From NCBI RefSeq assembly GCF_041146795.1, contig NC_135176.1, positions 23,561,786-23,625,785 of the forward strand: a stretch of DNA of 64,000 nucleotides. The letters are read 5' to 3'. This DNA comes from Maylandia zebra (taxonomy: Eukaryota; Chordata; Actinopteri; Cichliformes; Cichlidae). The notes under the pieces were generated by a model. The model was not told the DNA's origin. It was given only the letters and a program-made list of their open reading frames with translations, and searched no databases. Both the position numbers and the translations under genes were made by a program. Positions 35,201 through 49,567 of the stretch are shown here, one piece after another (the stretch's first letter is position 1; the number at the start of each line of letters is the position of its first letter).

Positions 35201-35793
35201 TAGGAGAATGAAAGCTTTCAGAGGGAGAATACAGTACAATACCATGACAAAGGCGAGTAAACAGATGGTGGTGGTAGCTTTTAAAAGGACTCAGGACACG
35301 CACTCAGGACACTAAAGGCAGACGGGACAGACAGTTTGTGGTGATTATATGCGGCACTGGTGAAAACGACAAACATTGTTGAGATAAACAAAAACTGGAA
35401 AGCTTTTTAGTCTAAAAAAAGTGAGCATTGTGCATAGTTCATAGTTTGTTATAACCCCTCTTCAGGTATCTATTTGCTGTGATAACATGGAAGGAAGTGC
35501 AATAATGTACAATTCTGTATAGTTAAGTGCACATAGATCACTGTTGCACTGAACGGCATTGACACTTTCTCCCAATATAAATATCACAACAGATTTTCGG
35601 AATATTTTCTCAATTACTCTATTTTTACGTGTACTTTTGTTACAACAAACCCAGGCAGGTTTCTCTCTTGCTCAGTCCCAGGGTTGAGTCCACAACTTAT
35701 GTTCACATAAATCTTAATAATAGGTAATTTGGCCTGATCTTTCCGTTTTCCCCCTAATTCTAAATCTTGTTCACTTTTGTTTTTCCTTGTCAC
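32240..35793 (-). other. fstl4: Probable fstl4 3' untranslated region
   Basis: This stretch follows the fstl4 stop codon without any recognisable mobile element, unlike most of the window. Minus-strand AATAAA words occur at several places. The one at 32257-32262 lies just before the sequence becomes A/T-simple and would put cleavage near 32.23-32.25 kb. The true end could be any of the nearer signals. Extent is inferred, not seen. Confidence 0.3.
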
Positions 35794-36493
35794 TCATACC
35801 TCTCCAACCCAGACAACTGTGTTGCCTCTCTTGATGTCTGACACCTCGCAGTGCGGCGTTCTCTGTTTGCCATTAAGAACAAAGAGGGACTCAGCTGATG
35901 GTGTCACCAGATATTGTCCAAACAACCCACTGGAGACAACCACTCTGTTAGGGCCTCCCCAGGGCCAGGCTTGGGGGGCCAGGGGCTGCTTGAGGCTCCG
36001 GAGAACCTCGATGTGGCCTGAGGACAGATCGGCAAAGAGCAGGTCCGTTCCTGAGCCCGAGGTGGCAACGGCCACATGCTGGTTGGACTCCGTGAAAGAA
36101 GGTTGAAAAACAAGATCAGAGACCGCCACAGGCTCGTCTATTTCCTGGTTCAGACTCAGCTCCCCTTGGAATGACACTGTCTGTACTATCAGCTTTGAGC
36201 TCTGTGGGTCAGGTGTCACAATGTAGCGCCCGTCTGGTGACACAAAAGCCTGGCCTGTGACATTGAGGTTTGGCCCAATCACGGCGTCTGTCACACTGTC
36301 GATCAGAAGCTGTTGTGGGGCGAGAAGGCTCTTGGTCTGGCACTGGATGAAGTAGAAGCCACTCAGGTGTGTGTAGGCCATGCTCACTGGGATGCAGCTG
36401 TTGTTCTTTAGGCTGATGGTCTTGACACGGTGAAGGGTCTCCAGATCAATCTTGTGAACCGCGGGCTCATTTTTGAGAAAGACAAAGGCAAAC
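35794..36493 (-). CDS. fstl4: fstl4 terminal coding exon
   Basis: The exon starts after acceptor ccaatttag. Its first G completes an arginine codon split by the previous intron, and it ends at TGA (35794-35796), encoding 232 residues. The frame opens RFAFVFLKNEPAVHKIDLET and continues with MAYTHLSGFYFIQC, LLIDSVTDAVIGPNLNVTG, VSPDGRYIVTP and LFGQYLVTPSAESLFVLNG. It finishes CEVSDIKRGNTVVWVGEV. This is the C-terminal part of follistatin-like 4/5 proteins, secreted calcium-binding glycoprotein-like proteins whose C-terminal half resembles a beta-propeller. The ending VVWVGEV and the FIQC and PWGG segments fit my memory of FSTL4 better than FSTL5. The molecular function is poorly known. Confidence 0.85.
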
Positions 36494-36909
<416 letters not shown>

Positions 36910-37458
36910 TCAAAAGCCGAACTTCACACGGTCTTCAATCTGAATTTTCCTAATTAAGGACTATTTGAGATTTTTTTAAATTTTATTCACTCACTGATAT
37001 TAAACATTTCTAAGATTTTGGAAATATACACTATTCACCTTTTAGCTATACAATTCACAGTTTAAAACAACACTTGCTAGAAAACTGTTTTCCATGCAAC
37101 CACACAAATCTAATTAGAGTTTAGAATGGTGTGTTACATTTCACTGTCTTTGCTGCTGCTGTTGAGCATACAATTGGAAATAGGTTGGGTTGTAATTTCA
37201 GAGCAATATCCACATGGATTCCAGAAGCCATGGTTTCCCAAAAGAGCACTGCACTATAACAAGATATGCCTCACTAAACGTAATGGGAATTATGTAGGCT
37301 GACATGATCTTAAACCAGATTATTGTAACCAAGAGAAACAACATTCTAACGAGTTGTTTAGGATTCCGATGTGTGATTATTGTACCATAACAACTGTTAA
37401 AGTAACCGTATACTTGCTTCACACCTATTCTTGCTAATCTTCTCTGGCAATAAAATTC

Positions 37459-37692
37459 AGAATCCACTTTAAAATCCTGTTATTAACATATAAAGCTCAG
37501 CATGGACAGGTCCCTGCTTACATAGCAGAGCATCTTAGTCCTTATCACTGCAGCCAGCCTCTCTTACCCTGTAACCAGGGTCTCCTCACTGTAGCACACT
37601 CTAATTTTAAAACCAAAGGTAATCATCACAACCACAGTCTTCCTCAGCCTATCAGGTTAGCTCAGTCTCTGATTTGTTTTGCACGACTAACT
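37459..37692 (+). pseudogene. C-terminal fragment of a LINE ORF2
   Basis: A 78-codon plus-strand reading contains RIHFKILLLTYKAQHGQVPA and YIAEHLSPY, then SQPLLPCNQGLLTVA. This is the conserved post-RT segment of CR1/L2-type ORF2 proteins (compare [20 protein letters not shown] in the 49-53 kb LINE). Only this stretch survives, antisense inside an fstl4 intron. Confidence 0.55.
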
Positions 37693-37717
37693 TATACAAT
37701 CACATTGTATAAGTTAG
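37687..37717. repeat. Perfect 14-bp hairpin with 3-nt loop
   Basis: CTAACTTATACAAT (37687-37700) and ATTGTATAAGTTAG (37704-37717) flank CAC. The structure adjoins the end of the LINE fragment. Confidence 0.85.
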
Positions 37718-40700
37718 CTTTCCCTTAATCGTTTCCCCTTTATTTTGGGCCATAGTGGGCAACGATTTGTATGTATGGAAGTGTGCACCTTAGAATGAAT
37801 GTCTGACTGTAGGGTTGTATGTATGTTTCTGGTTACGTGTCCGTATGTCTGAACACAGATGCTTACTTTAGTTTGCAGCTTTTAGCCAAACTGTGAAGCT
37901 TTGTCAGAATGCACTGCTTCTATCTTCTGTAAGAGGAATTACTGTAAGGCTCATATGTCAGGTCTTAAGAATCAGAGCTTGTTCGGGTGACAGCCTCATA
38001 TATTGTGAAACAGATAAACATCTACATTATAAGACTTGAGCTGGTGAAGCACGGCCCTATCTCAGTTCTCCGTAAAGCATCTTGATTAGTGATGGTTGTC
38101 TAAGAAGCACACACCACAATAAAAGCCCCATCTCTCATGTCATACAGCTGGCACTGAATCAGCATGCTTCTAAGGTGCTCGGAGAGCGCCTCCACTTTTG
38201 ATACAGTCCTGATAAACCACCTTATCCATGAGACATGCTTCATCATGTATGCTGCCATGATCAGGTCAAATCTGCTTGTTTTCCTTCTCAGTTTGCAAAC
38301 TCCTCTTTAGACACCTAGGAAAATGTTGCTGGAGAGCATACAGAATATTTTTTAAACTAGAAAGAGCTAAGTGTTAAATCGAAATGTCTACGCCTTGAAC
38401 TCCGAAGCTAAACCTCTACCTGATGCCCGGTGGGGGGGAAGACTGCATTTCTTCGTCAGAGCTATAAAATCTAAGGAAATAAAAATAGCAGTTTAAGTTT
38501 CTTTTGCTACTCTACAGAAATACCCCTCAGAAGTGATCTCTTTTCCCCCACTCTGCTGAATATCTCATCCATTTTTAACAAAACAGATCAGCCTGTTTCT
38601 CATTGCTTGCGAGACATGAAACAAGTCCTCATTAACAAAAAGTCATTACAACAGTTGCAGAATACAATGATGGGAGTTAATGAGGTTCAGTGTACTATTA
38701 CTCATGTATTATTAGGCAACTCTGGTGGTTTGTGGGCTGCAGGTGTTTACAACTTAATGCCAGTGGCTTTCCTTTTGTTATTCTTCATCCCTCGATTTCA
38801 TATTCATGTACTCAAGACCAAGACTAAGGCCCAGTTGAGTTTTTCTCGGCCACTGCCTTGCTGGCTTATCTGACACCTAAGGGGGATTTTTGAAGCTACT
38901 AACCAAGTAGCTTCTTGGTTAGCTTCTGACTCTCTACAACATTCACTCTGCAGATGCCATGTGTAGTTTTTTTCTTTTTCATTCTTTTTCCAGCTACGTG
39001 ATGTCTAAATTAGATGGCATTCTTCAAATACTCCATTATTTTTCCGCTAATTAAATAAATTTTATGAGGCATTTTAATATTACCCCATGCAACTGCATTC
39101 ATTGTGCTTTGCTAATACACTCTTTTAGAGTTACTAGTTGTTCCTGGAGAGCAATAAAGCACACCCCGGGTCCAATGAAACTAAGAAGATCATGATTAAT
39201 GCTTCATGCAAGAACAGCTAAAGTTAATGATTTGCATTTTTTGACTCTGTGTTTTATATCATACATTTGTAAGACACAAACAATTGTTTATGTCAACTTC
39301 TTTTAATATGAAACAGTTGCTTGAGATTCTCTTACAAACATGATACAAATTTAGCGAAAATGAGCATTGAGAAAATTAAAAAACATATACATTTTAATAA
39401 AAGAACCATCAAATTAAAGAGCAAAATATGTTTAGACTTGCCTTCCAGAAAGATATGTCAGAATGTTCTGAACTGATGCCCCTATGGGCGCGACAGTAAT
39501 GAATCACTGCTGCAATAATTAAAATCCTCTTTTATTACTTTAATTGACAGTACTTCTAAAGAGATGACAGGAAGCAAGTATGGAGAGGGCAAAGAAGCTC
39601 AAGCCTCCAGTCAGACTCAAAATAGCTTCATTATGGTTAGTGGCAAGGGTGGCGGATCTATTTCAGAGGTAGTGGGTGTATGTAAAGTTTTGGGGAAAGT
39701 CATGGTCTGGGTCAACAGCAAGCAACCTATATGTGAGAGACTTTAAAATAGCAGCTTGGTTAAGGTTGGAAAATTAAAAACAACATGTTTAATGGAGTGA
39801 CAAATCAAGCTTCTTCATCTGGCAATCCAATGGATGAGTCTGGCAATTGCCAGGAGAACTGACTGCATTGTGCAAAGTGTAAAGTTTGGTGGATGGGGGA
39901 TTAAAATACCTTTTATTAAGAGCATAAAAAAACTCATTTGATTTGGCCAGCCCAGGCTAAAAAGTTGCTATTTTGCTGTGTGTGAAAACACAAACAAAAA
40001 GCAACAAAACCAAAAATAACAAAACAAAATCTATTTGTGTTTTAAATATCTTCTTAGCACATTAACACAGAATGAACTGACAGTCTGGAAGGCTATGACT
40101 GTCTATGCCCGGCAGAGATTCCTCCATTTGTCTTCCCTAATGAATTGACAATCACGTTCTCTTCAGTGCTTCTGCAGAATTACTGAGCCATCCTCAAACT
40201 TGGCTTCTTAAAAATGCCGCACACACTGAGATGAATGCACACCTGCGTGCAGCCGCACATCTCGAGTGCTCAAATTAACATGCACGAGCAGAGACACGCA
40301 CTCATACACATGTATGATCTGCCGAAGCGAAGCGGTGCCTCTGGTAGCGACAGGCTGCTGCTGAACAGGTCAATTACATTCAGTCCAAATGATAATGACA
40401 TTATCAGACCATTTATTTGTGGTGTGATCCATGTGGCCTCCAATCCATTATGCAGTTTGTCTGCAATTGCATTTTTTTGATTGATTCCTACCCTGTTCAC
40501 TAATTATTCATTACTTCTGAACCATGGCAGGAAGAGGGGGAAATGAACAAAATGAAAATAACAAAAATGCATTTTCTGCACAGCTGTTATGCAAAGCTGC
40601 TCTTTGTATTTGTTTCAAAATTAAAATAGGGAGAACCATGTTTTCTTCTGTGATGAAAAACATTGTTTGATAGAATGTTCTGCTGTTTTTAAGATTACAA

Positions 40701-42008
40701 CTCTGATAGAAGTTCAAAACCACTGAGTGCTCCCCTTAAAACGGAATAACTACACAAAAACACATCTCCAGCTTATGCACCTACACTCTGTGAAGAAGTG
40801 CAAGCCTGAAGAAATTGGAAATCTATGCACACATATGGAGTCTGGCCATGTAGATTATAAATCAGTGGAAAACTGTTAAAACCCACGTACAGGCAGTTAT
40901 CCTTTTCACTACTTTTTGATGCCAAAGCGTAGTGGCACCTTGTGATCTGAAAGAATCTAACATTAAAACTAAAAATAATGATGTAAAATGGACCCATTAC
41001 AGTATCCTGGAGAAGTGTTATTCATAGAACCATTTCACAAAAAATTGAGAGCTTAAGAAATAACTGGAGTAGGGAAAAAAATCTATACTGAAAATAAGTG
41101 AAACACACGTAAATTTGACTGTATCATTATTGCACAATCCTTATAAACGTCTCCAAATCATAAAGACAGAAAACAGGGCCGCACTTAATTACAATGCGGT
41201 CCCTTCACCCAAAGAGACAAAGCAGAACAATAAACATGTTATTGTCATTTACAGAGATTACAGTGCGATCCCTTGGTAGCTTTACTCATGACACTATCTT
41301 CCACCGATGCACATGCAAAACAGGCAGACCTAAAAATACCAGCCCTTTAAAAACAGCATCATCCTCCATCGGTGCCAGTTCTGGTCTCTTCCCTCTTCCC
41401 TCCACCTTCTCGACCCTCTCTGCATCTTCCTCCCTATTCCCTTGTCACAACCCATCCCCTGAGGTGGATTAAATACAACCACACCTGTGATCATTTCTCA
41501 ATTGTGAAGCCTCCAGCACCAGCAGCCCAAAGGGACGCTCGGCACAAGCCGACAACACCACAGCTGTGAATTGCTGTTTTGCTGGCTTGGTAAATGCTCT
41601 AAAACATACATAGATTAGTTTTTGTCACACAAATACTTATCACATAAACAAAGGACGCTGGCACACAAGTGTGCTCAATTAGTTATAAGCCAGGTTTTTC
41701 CTCACTTGGTAAACTTTTTACAGCTAACGCAGATTATACTCTCCCAGGGAACGAATCAAGAGTTGAGAAATACACACCACCAAAAAGCAAGTGTAGACGG
41801 ATGATAAAAAGCAGGTCTGTTTTGTAATTTTATAGCTGCTCCAAGCTTTGTTTTATGTTCGATGATTACAGTTCACTGATTAACAAGCGAGCCTGCGACA
41901 CCGATGAGCTCCCTGTTCCTTATTAAAGAAAGATATCCAAAATAATAGCCTGTCTTTTTTTGCAGACAGGAGACAAAACAAAGCACAAAATGCTTAAGTG
42001 TCCCTTTA

Positions 42009-42275
<267 letters not shown>

Positions 42276-45200
42276 TTACTGGAAAGGAGAATAGCTCATG
42301 GTGGTAGAAAATGCAGAAGGGGCAAAACAAATATAACAAAAACAAACAAACTATTAATTATCAGATTAAAGACAATTTAGAGAACATCCTGATCCTTTCA
42401 TTTCATTCCCAGCAAATGTTTTACAAGGCAGTCTCTGTGATAAAAGGTATCCTGCGCACTTTTTTGATCGCTGTTTTCACAACCAAAATGTTTTATCATA
42501 TTATGGATGTAATGTGTTTCAAATGGCTTTACAATGTTTCACTGAGATTATAATAATAGAGTGCTGTTCCAGCAAAAAGGGGTGTGGATAATAGACATAC
42601 TATGATGGCAAACACAGATGTGAACAAAGTAGGATTTAAAAAACCCTTAAAAATTGGCTTTGCAAATATACTAAAAAGAAGAAAAACTTGTTTAACACTT
42701 AAATCCTGCTAACTGCCAAACCTTTAAGAAGCTTTTAGCAACATGCTAAACGTTTTGCTTGAATACAATGGAGATAAAACAGGTCAGATTTTTTAGAAGC
42801 AGTATAATCTGATCAAAACTAACTGAATCCACGTAACAGCTATACAGTACACATGATGCGTGGATTTGTGACAGAGCAGTATACTTGCTGACCAGAAAAT
42901 CCACTCTGTAACACATAGAGTCAACAGAAAACTCTTATCACGTCAGGCCACTGACGGAGTGCAAAGGAGATAGGATATACAGATGTAAACAAAACCTGTA
43001 TAATGTCACTGCTGAAGAGATTTTGGTTAAGGTATCTGACACACATCAGGTGACGAAAGCAGAAAGGGGAAGCAGTAAAAGAAGAATTGAAACGAGAGAG
43101 AAGGGAGAGGATGGGAATATACTAAACCTCAGATCTGTTGCAATGTCAACAATGAGGAGTAACACAATCCATTACCCTGCTTCTGGCTGGGTGGACAGGG
43201 AGCTGCTGACACCCTCACCAGTGGAGCGAGACCACAAGCTTTTTGTTCAGTAATGGGAGGTCCAGCCCTCTGTTCTGCACTGGTCAGCCAAGTGTCAACT
43301 CAGCATGTGCCTATGTATAGTATGAGCAGATGTATGTGTGTGTTGGTTTCTACATAATAGAAGCAGAGGTAAAGATGGGGTAAGGCCTAAATGCAGCAAC
43401 CTGGAAGGCAGTCATTTAAAAGCCCAACATACTTAAGTGTTATTTAACGGTGGTCTTAAGGTCTGACTTGTTTAAATGATTGTTTTTACAACAAGATATA
43501 TATATATAAAAAAACTTCTTTGTTTATGAAGTGATCACACTATTTTCTTAAGGATAAAGAACTTGGGGTATGCTTGTTTTGACTTAAAGAAAAGGGATTG
43601 ATTTTGAGAGCCAAAACCATCCAACGCTGCTGTGCTCTGATTCCAACAAAAGATAAGACGAAAAGGTTACGATGGTAAATCTCAGATATACATTTAAGCG
43701 TCCTATTTTTGTTTTCTTAGCATTTTGTTTTTTATTTTGACATTCTTTTTCTCAATCAAAATGGGATTTTGATGTTTGATTTTTTAGGTGTTTTGAACTT
43801 TACTCCACAGGAAATGAAATATCAATAATACATGCTGATTTTGTAATTTGTCTGTGGTTTGGTCTGCCCCAATTTTGGTTAAGAGAACTTTGGTCTAAAG
43901 AAATAAAATAAAAATAGATGATTAAGTGAACATTACAAGTATATATATCATAAGACCAACAAACACAGTAAGTATTTGTTTCAGGCAAGCACACTAAATA
44001 TTATTATTCAAAATGTGTGTGGCAGCGGTTAAATTCCATGAATCACAATTAAAAATTCCATGAAATCAATTTAAAAAAAAAAATCAGGCATATTGTTCAG
44101 TAGTTATTGTTCAGAATATATGTGTCCAATTTTTGACCTATTAGTAGAGTTGCATGGTTAGAGATGTGGACTGCAATCTGAACTGATTCCAAAACACTTC
44201 ATAGGGCTGCCTTTCAGTGGCTCCACTGGCAGATGACAAAAGAAAAAGATATAGTAAAGGTTGACACATTTTACAGTTTTTCTGCATGTCTTTCCAAGAA
44301 AACCCCAAACACAGTGATAACAATCTAAGCTGGCTAGATGTGAAAGAGCTGTAGCAGCAAAAAACTTGAAACAAAGTAAAGTTTTAATTCTAGATAGAAT
44401 CTGTGCTGTAGATGATCTCCTGTAGGTCACTTGACAGCATCCATCACTAAAACAGAAGTACAAAAGCATATGGATGCCATAGAGGACCACTTCTATCATT
44501 CAGGAAACTAGAATATTGTTCAGCTCCTTGAGCAAAGATGATCGATCGGGTTTAGAAAAATGAAAATTCATAACAAAATCTTAAACGACAACTCTGTGCA
44601 ACTGATTTACTGCAGCCTCAAAGTGAATTTAAACTTACTATTTAAGTAACTACACAGAGGTTTTTGCCATCTGGCGTTCTTTTTAATTAGCGGATGTGCT
44701 GTTTGTCTTTGGACCCAATGGGAGGCTTAGCTGGCACAGGTGTGACACATCATAGTCAAGGTTAGATCCCTTTGTTGGGAAAGATAACAAATGTGCCATT
44801 TTCTTGCTTGGAACAGCATGAAAACCACGCTAGCCTCTGTCGTTGTAGCTTCTCCACATGTTTACAACCTTCATCCTGGTGTCTTTTGGGAATTTTTGGA
44901 TGGGAGGGTTCAGAAACATATGAAGGCTTTCTAAAAAGTGCACAACTTTTCACTATAATAAGCAAATGATAAAGCACCCAAAAATAAAATCAGCAGTTTG
45001 GGCATTTCCTTTATTTCTGCTTTGAAATATTTTTCTTTTTCTTTTTTTTCCTGTGGATGGTAATGCTCTGAGGCTATACCATTGAAAACTTCAGACAGAT
45101 ATCATCTTTAAAAAAAGCAAGACCCATAGTTGATTGAAATTTCACTGTGATTCCCATTAAAGTTTCTTTAAAAGTTACCACATTTGAAGGATCTAGTGCA

Positions 45201-46315
45201 TCTCCACTGACTCAGAAGTGAAGCTGTTGAAATGGTTTATCATTTCATGGGGTAATAATTGAAATTTAGGTATCAGGCAAAGACTTTTTTGTTAAAAACA
45301 AATATTTTAAATGCCTGTAAGCAGGCACATTGTAATGCACCCAGATGTCTTTGTAATTTGTGCTGAATGTTTTCCTTTTGACGCATTACGAGTATGACCA
45401 CAGCATATCACCCAGTCTGTGCTGATGGAGATTCTTTTATAAGGTACTGCTTCTACTCCATGGTGCAAATCACAAATGTGCACCTTGAAGTGGTCACAAG
45501 AGCATGTCTAAAGACCTTACAGACAGGACATGACAAGTTTGACCACAGTATGCTGTGATGAATCTGGCAAGCTGAAATGAGGAGGCAAGCAGCCGACAGC
45601 GTGCACAAAAGGAAATATTGAGGGGAAAAGAGTAGTGTGCGTTTATGTGTGTGTGAAGTCCCTGAACTAACAACGCCAGTCTGTGTTTGCACGGGGACTT
45701 TTAAAGGAAAGCATACACATTTGTTTTAATGATCTGGTCTCTTATTTTAGTTAGGCTGTGTGGGTGTAAACACACAATCCTGAATTACAAAAATTACTGC
45801 TGCAGCATTTACATGGCCTTCCTGAATTGTGTGCAAAACCTTTTGATCACACCTAATATTTAGAACACCTCTATTGTTTCTTACCTATAAGCTTTATAAA
45901 TACCATTTAAATACCATGCCATTTAGACATATACATACCATCTCATGTAAATCTTGAGGAGACTCAGATCAAATCATTGGCAGCGGTTACTTGGTATCAA
46001 AGAAAACAGGTCATATTATCACCCATTTCATACAGTTATTCTTCCACTGAGAGCATGTTTATACTTCAGATATTTATTTTCTTCACTCCTTCTTTTAGAT
46101 AAAGTCCTTTCCAATCTTTTGCCTACAGCTCAGCTGTCTGACTGTCGGCTACAGACAATATAAACAGATCCTAGAGACAGGTTTGAGGATTTTGTTGCAG
46201 AGCACAGAAGACTTCCTTCACTTATGCTTTTTGGGATGTTTCTGAAAGGTGAGACATTGTTAGGACACCTTTCTAAGATTAGAATGAATCGATCATTCTA
46301 AATTTCCTATTTGAT

Positions 46316-46318
<3 letters not shown>

Positions 46319-46393
<75 letters not shown>
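46319..46393. repeat. (CA)n dinucleotide microsatellite
   Basis: About 37 uninterrupted CA units. A minus-strand frame across it (VCVCVC...) is an artefact of the repeat. Confidence 0.95.
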
Positions 46394-46395
<2 letters not shown>

Positions 46396-47353
46396 CGTTC
46401 ATCCGTATCCCTCTGCCTGTGCTTTGCAGCCTGCCACCATCTCTCCTGTCTTAAAAGAAATGACAAATGTGTCTTGTGACAAAGGATGTCTTGAGATAAC
46501 AAAGCAAAAAGAAAAAAAGAAAAGGAGGATGCATTAACCGCCTGCACCCAGAGGCCAAAGAGGATCTTCAAGAAAGAGAGGGGGGAGTGGAAGAGGCAGG
46601 GTATTGGGAGCAAAGGACAAAAAAGCAGTTTTACAGTATTGGATGAAGTTAAAAAAAAAAAAAAAAAGACAAGGAAAGCAGGCAGCTGATCACAGCTTCA
46701 AGAACCACTTACTGTAGATGTGTGTCAGAATGCTCAAAACAGTAATATGCTTTTATATTTGATCTGGTTTAAAATAACATCTTAATACGAAATAAAAACA
46801 TATCCAGACTCAATCAAGTGACTACTTCTTTCACCTCTTTCCTCTTGAGTTAGGCCTATTTCCTCTCATCCTGCACCTCAGTGTAAATGATGCTGACCCT
46901 GGGAAGGACCCCTGAGGGATTTAATCTCTAAACAGCCGTTACAGGCAAGATAAATGGTAAGGCAGCTAGCACCCACCTGGGCACCATATTGTTCCTTGAA
47001 GTGCATTTGATTTATTTTACCTTGCATGTAGCTTCTTACATTGGTTGCAGTTCAGTAGTGTGTCAAGTCTGAACTCGGTTTGTCTCACAGTTTGATGTTT
47101 GACATATAGTGTAACTCTGCTTGAATGTATCCCTGCTAATTTTAAAGGTGTTAATTTTTTTCTTATTTTTCCTTGAAATATAGTATACTTCAAGACAGGC
47201 AGACAAAAGGTTTTGACACATTTTTAACAAGTGAATGTCAACTGTGTTGACTGAATAAATGCCCATCACATTATGATTTGCCAGCTCTATATGTACAGTA
47301 AGTAGATAATCCACGATAACTGTTACTGATGACTTGTGTGCAAATACTTGTAC

Positions 47354-47680
47354 AGTGGTCCCACGTTTATCACGGGAGTTACGATCCAAAAATAACCCGC
47401 GATAGGTGAAATCCGTGAAGTACGCAACTTTATTTTTTTACAATTATCATAGATGTTTTAAGGCTGTAAAACCCCCCAATACAAACTTTATGCACTTTTC
47501 TCAGACAGGCATGAACATTTTCACACTTTTCTCTCTTTTTTAAACACTCTCAAAGTTCAAATCTTTGTAGAAAAATTTGACAAGCTGAACGCATTCTGTA
47601 CTGTACAGGAGACACGGCACGAGATTGACTGACAATGGTCTACAGCCACGCAGAACACAATGTAAAAAACGAAAATAAAA
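47354..47680 (+). mobile_element. Tigger/pogo-like element, left-end fragment
   Basis: It starts after TA with CAGTGGTCCCACGTTTATCA, followed by 'gttacgatccaaaaataacc' and 'gcgataggtgaaat'. This is the characteristic left end of vertebrate Tigger-type elements. Homology, from memory, continues through 'cagacaggcatgaacatttt' and 'gagacacggcacgagattga'. No matching right terminal repeat was found before 48.0 kb, so the copy is truncated. No intact transposase frame was found. Confidence 0.5.
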
Positions 47681-47985
47681 GTGACATGTTGTTGTATAGC
47701 AGTGAAGTTAGACCTTCTCATGTAGGACTCTGTATTACAGGAAAAAAATATTAGACTTACATTTTGTTTTAATTCCATTTAAATAGTACATAAACAGTTT
47801 TTGGTGATTTTAATGATCGGATCAGTTATGCTGAGCTAACTAAGGGGATTGGACTGTAATCAAACATACCAGAGCCCAGGCTTAGAGAAACTGTGCAGGC
47901 CTTATTTTCCTTACATTACCAAGCTTACATCAGCACTAGTATCTGTAGCAGTTAGCAGCATGGAGCAAATTAAAATGACCCTTTA

Positions 47986-48306
<321 letters not shown>

Positions 48307-49567
48307 CTATTCATCCATGGTTACCGCTAGGTTAAAAAAAAACAACTTTCTTTTTCCCCTTTAATGTCACCATGTCCCTTTTATGAAATAATAGAAAATG
48401 GTTAAAAAAGAATCTAATTTTCAGAAGCCAAACCTTCTGAAATACAGCTGACAATTCTAAATGAAAAGTCCAAAAACATAAGAAAGATCTGAAAATCTAC
48501 ACCTATAAGGAGCTGGCAACTGCATTTCTTTGCTTTTATTTACTCTGACAACTGACAATTAAGTCTTGACTATACCAATAACAACAATATTATTTAAATT
48601 AAAAAATACAAAGCACATTATTTAGCATATTAAGGTGCATATCTTTACTACTGCTTGCTTTATTTCAGTTATACTTTTAATGATTGTCTAAATGGCATCT
48701 GTAATAACTATTAGTCATTCTGGATGTTTCTCTTAGAAAACTAGTGTTTGCATCCTTAACATTTAGAGGGCAGACTTTGCAGTAATTTCACTCAAATATT
48801 GACTGACTCAACATATGTCACCTGCAGGCCCTGTAGTCCACCGTCTTTGCTGACGAGACAACTATGCACACACTCCCTCACTTACATTATACTGATGTAA
48901 TCATTAATGCACACACAGAGGTTGTGTTCCCAGAGTTGCCACCTCCTCTCCACCTCACCAAAGTGGAGAAACTGCTGTTTATAGCAGGAACTGGCTAACA
49001 CATGGCCTATTGAGTTTGTATTGATCTCTAATACAATTACAGGCTACTGTAAAACCCAAATCCCTCAAAAGAACAAGAACTTTTACCATCTAAAGCGCCC
49101 TGCTCGAGGAAAAGGATGTTCTCTAGTGGATTAAAAACCCCAGGTATATAGTCTATATGCTCTGTAGTTGTGAGCTGTTGACTAATGGACGTGAGTAATC
49201 CTATTACGTTTAGTCAGTTGAGGAGTCATCCAATGACATCAGAGAGGGAGGAGGAGGAAGGATGGCCTCGATCTAGGTGGCAATTTCATACTGGACTGAA
49301 ATGAAGAACTATAGAATGGACTTAAAAAAATGGAATAAATTAATTAAATAATTACAATATATATTAAATATAACTTACTTTTTATAATTTGGCTTGACTA
49401 TATACTTACTGACATTGTTTACTAAAAGATGAGCATCTATATTAAACAGCATGAAAAGCTAAATGGCATTTTGAATTTAGAATCGATGATTAGTGTTAAT
49501 CCACTGCTTGTCATTTTAAATTATGCAATTCAAGGTTTTATCCAACATTTGAACTTTGTGTTCACAC

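Noticed and set aside
35777..36106. 109-codon plus-strand frame
   Set aside because: It is antisense to the fstl4 terminal exon.
46293..46613. 106-codon minus-strand frame with a long VCVCVC run
   Set aside because: It is translation of the CA microsatellite, with no conserved domain.
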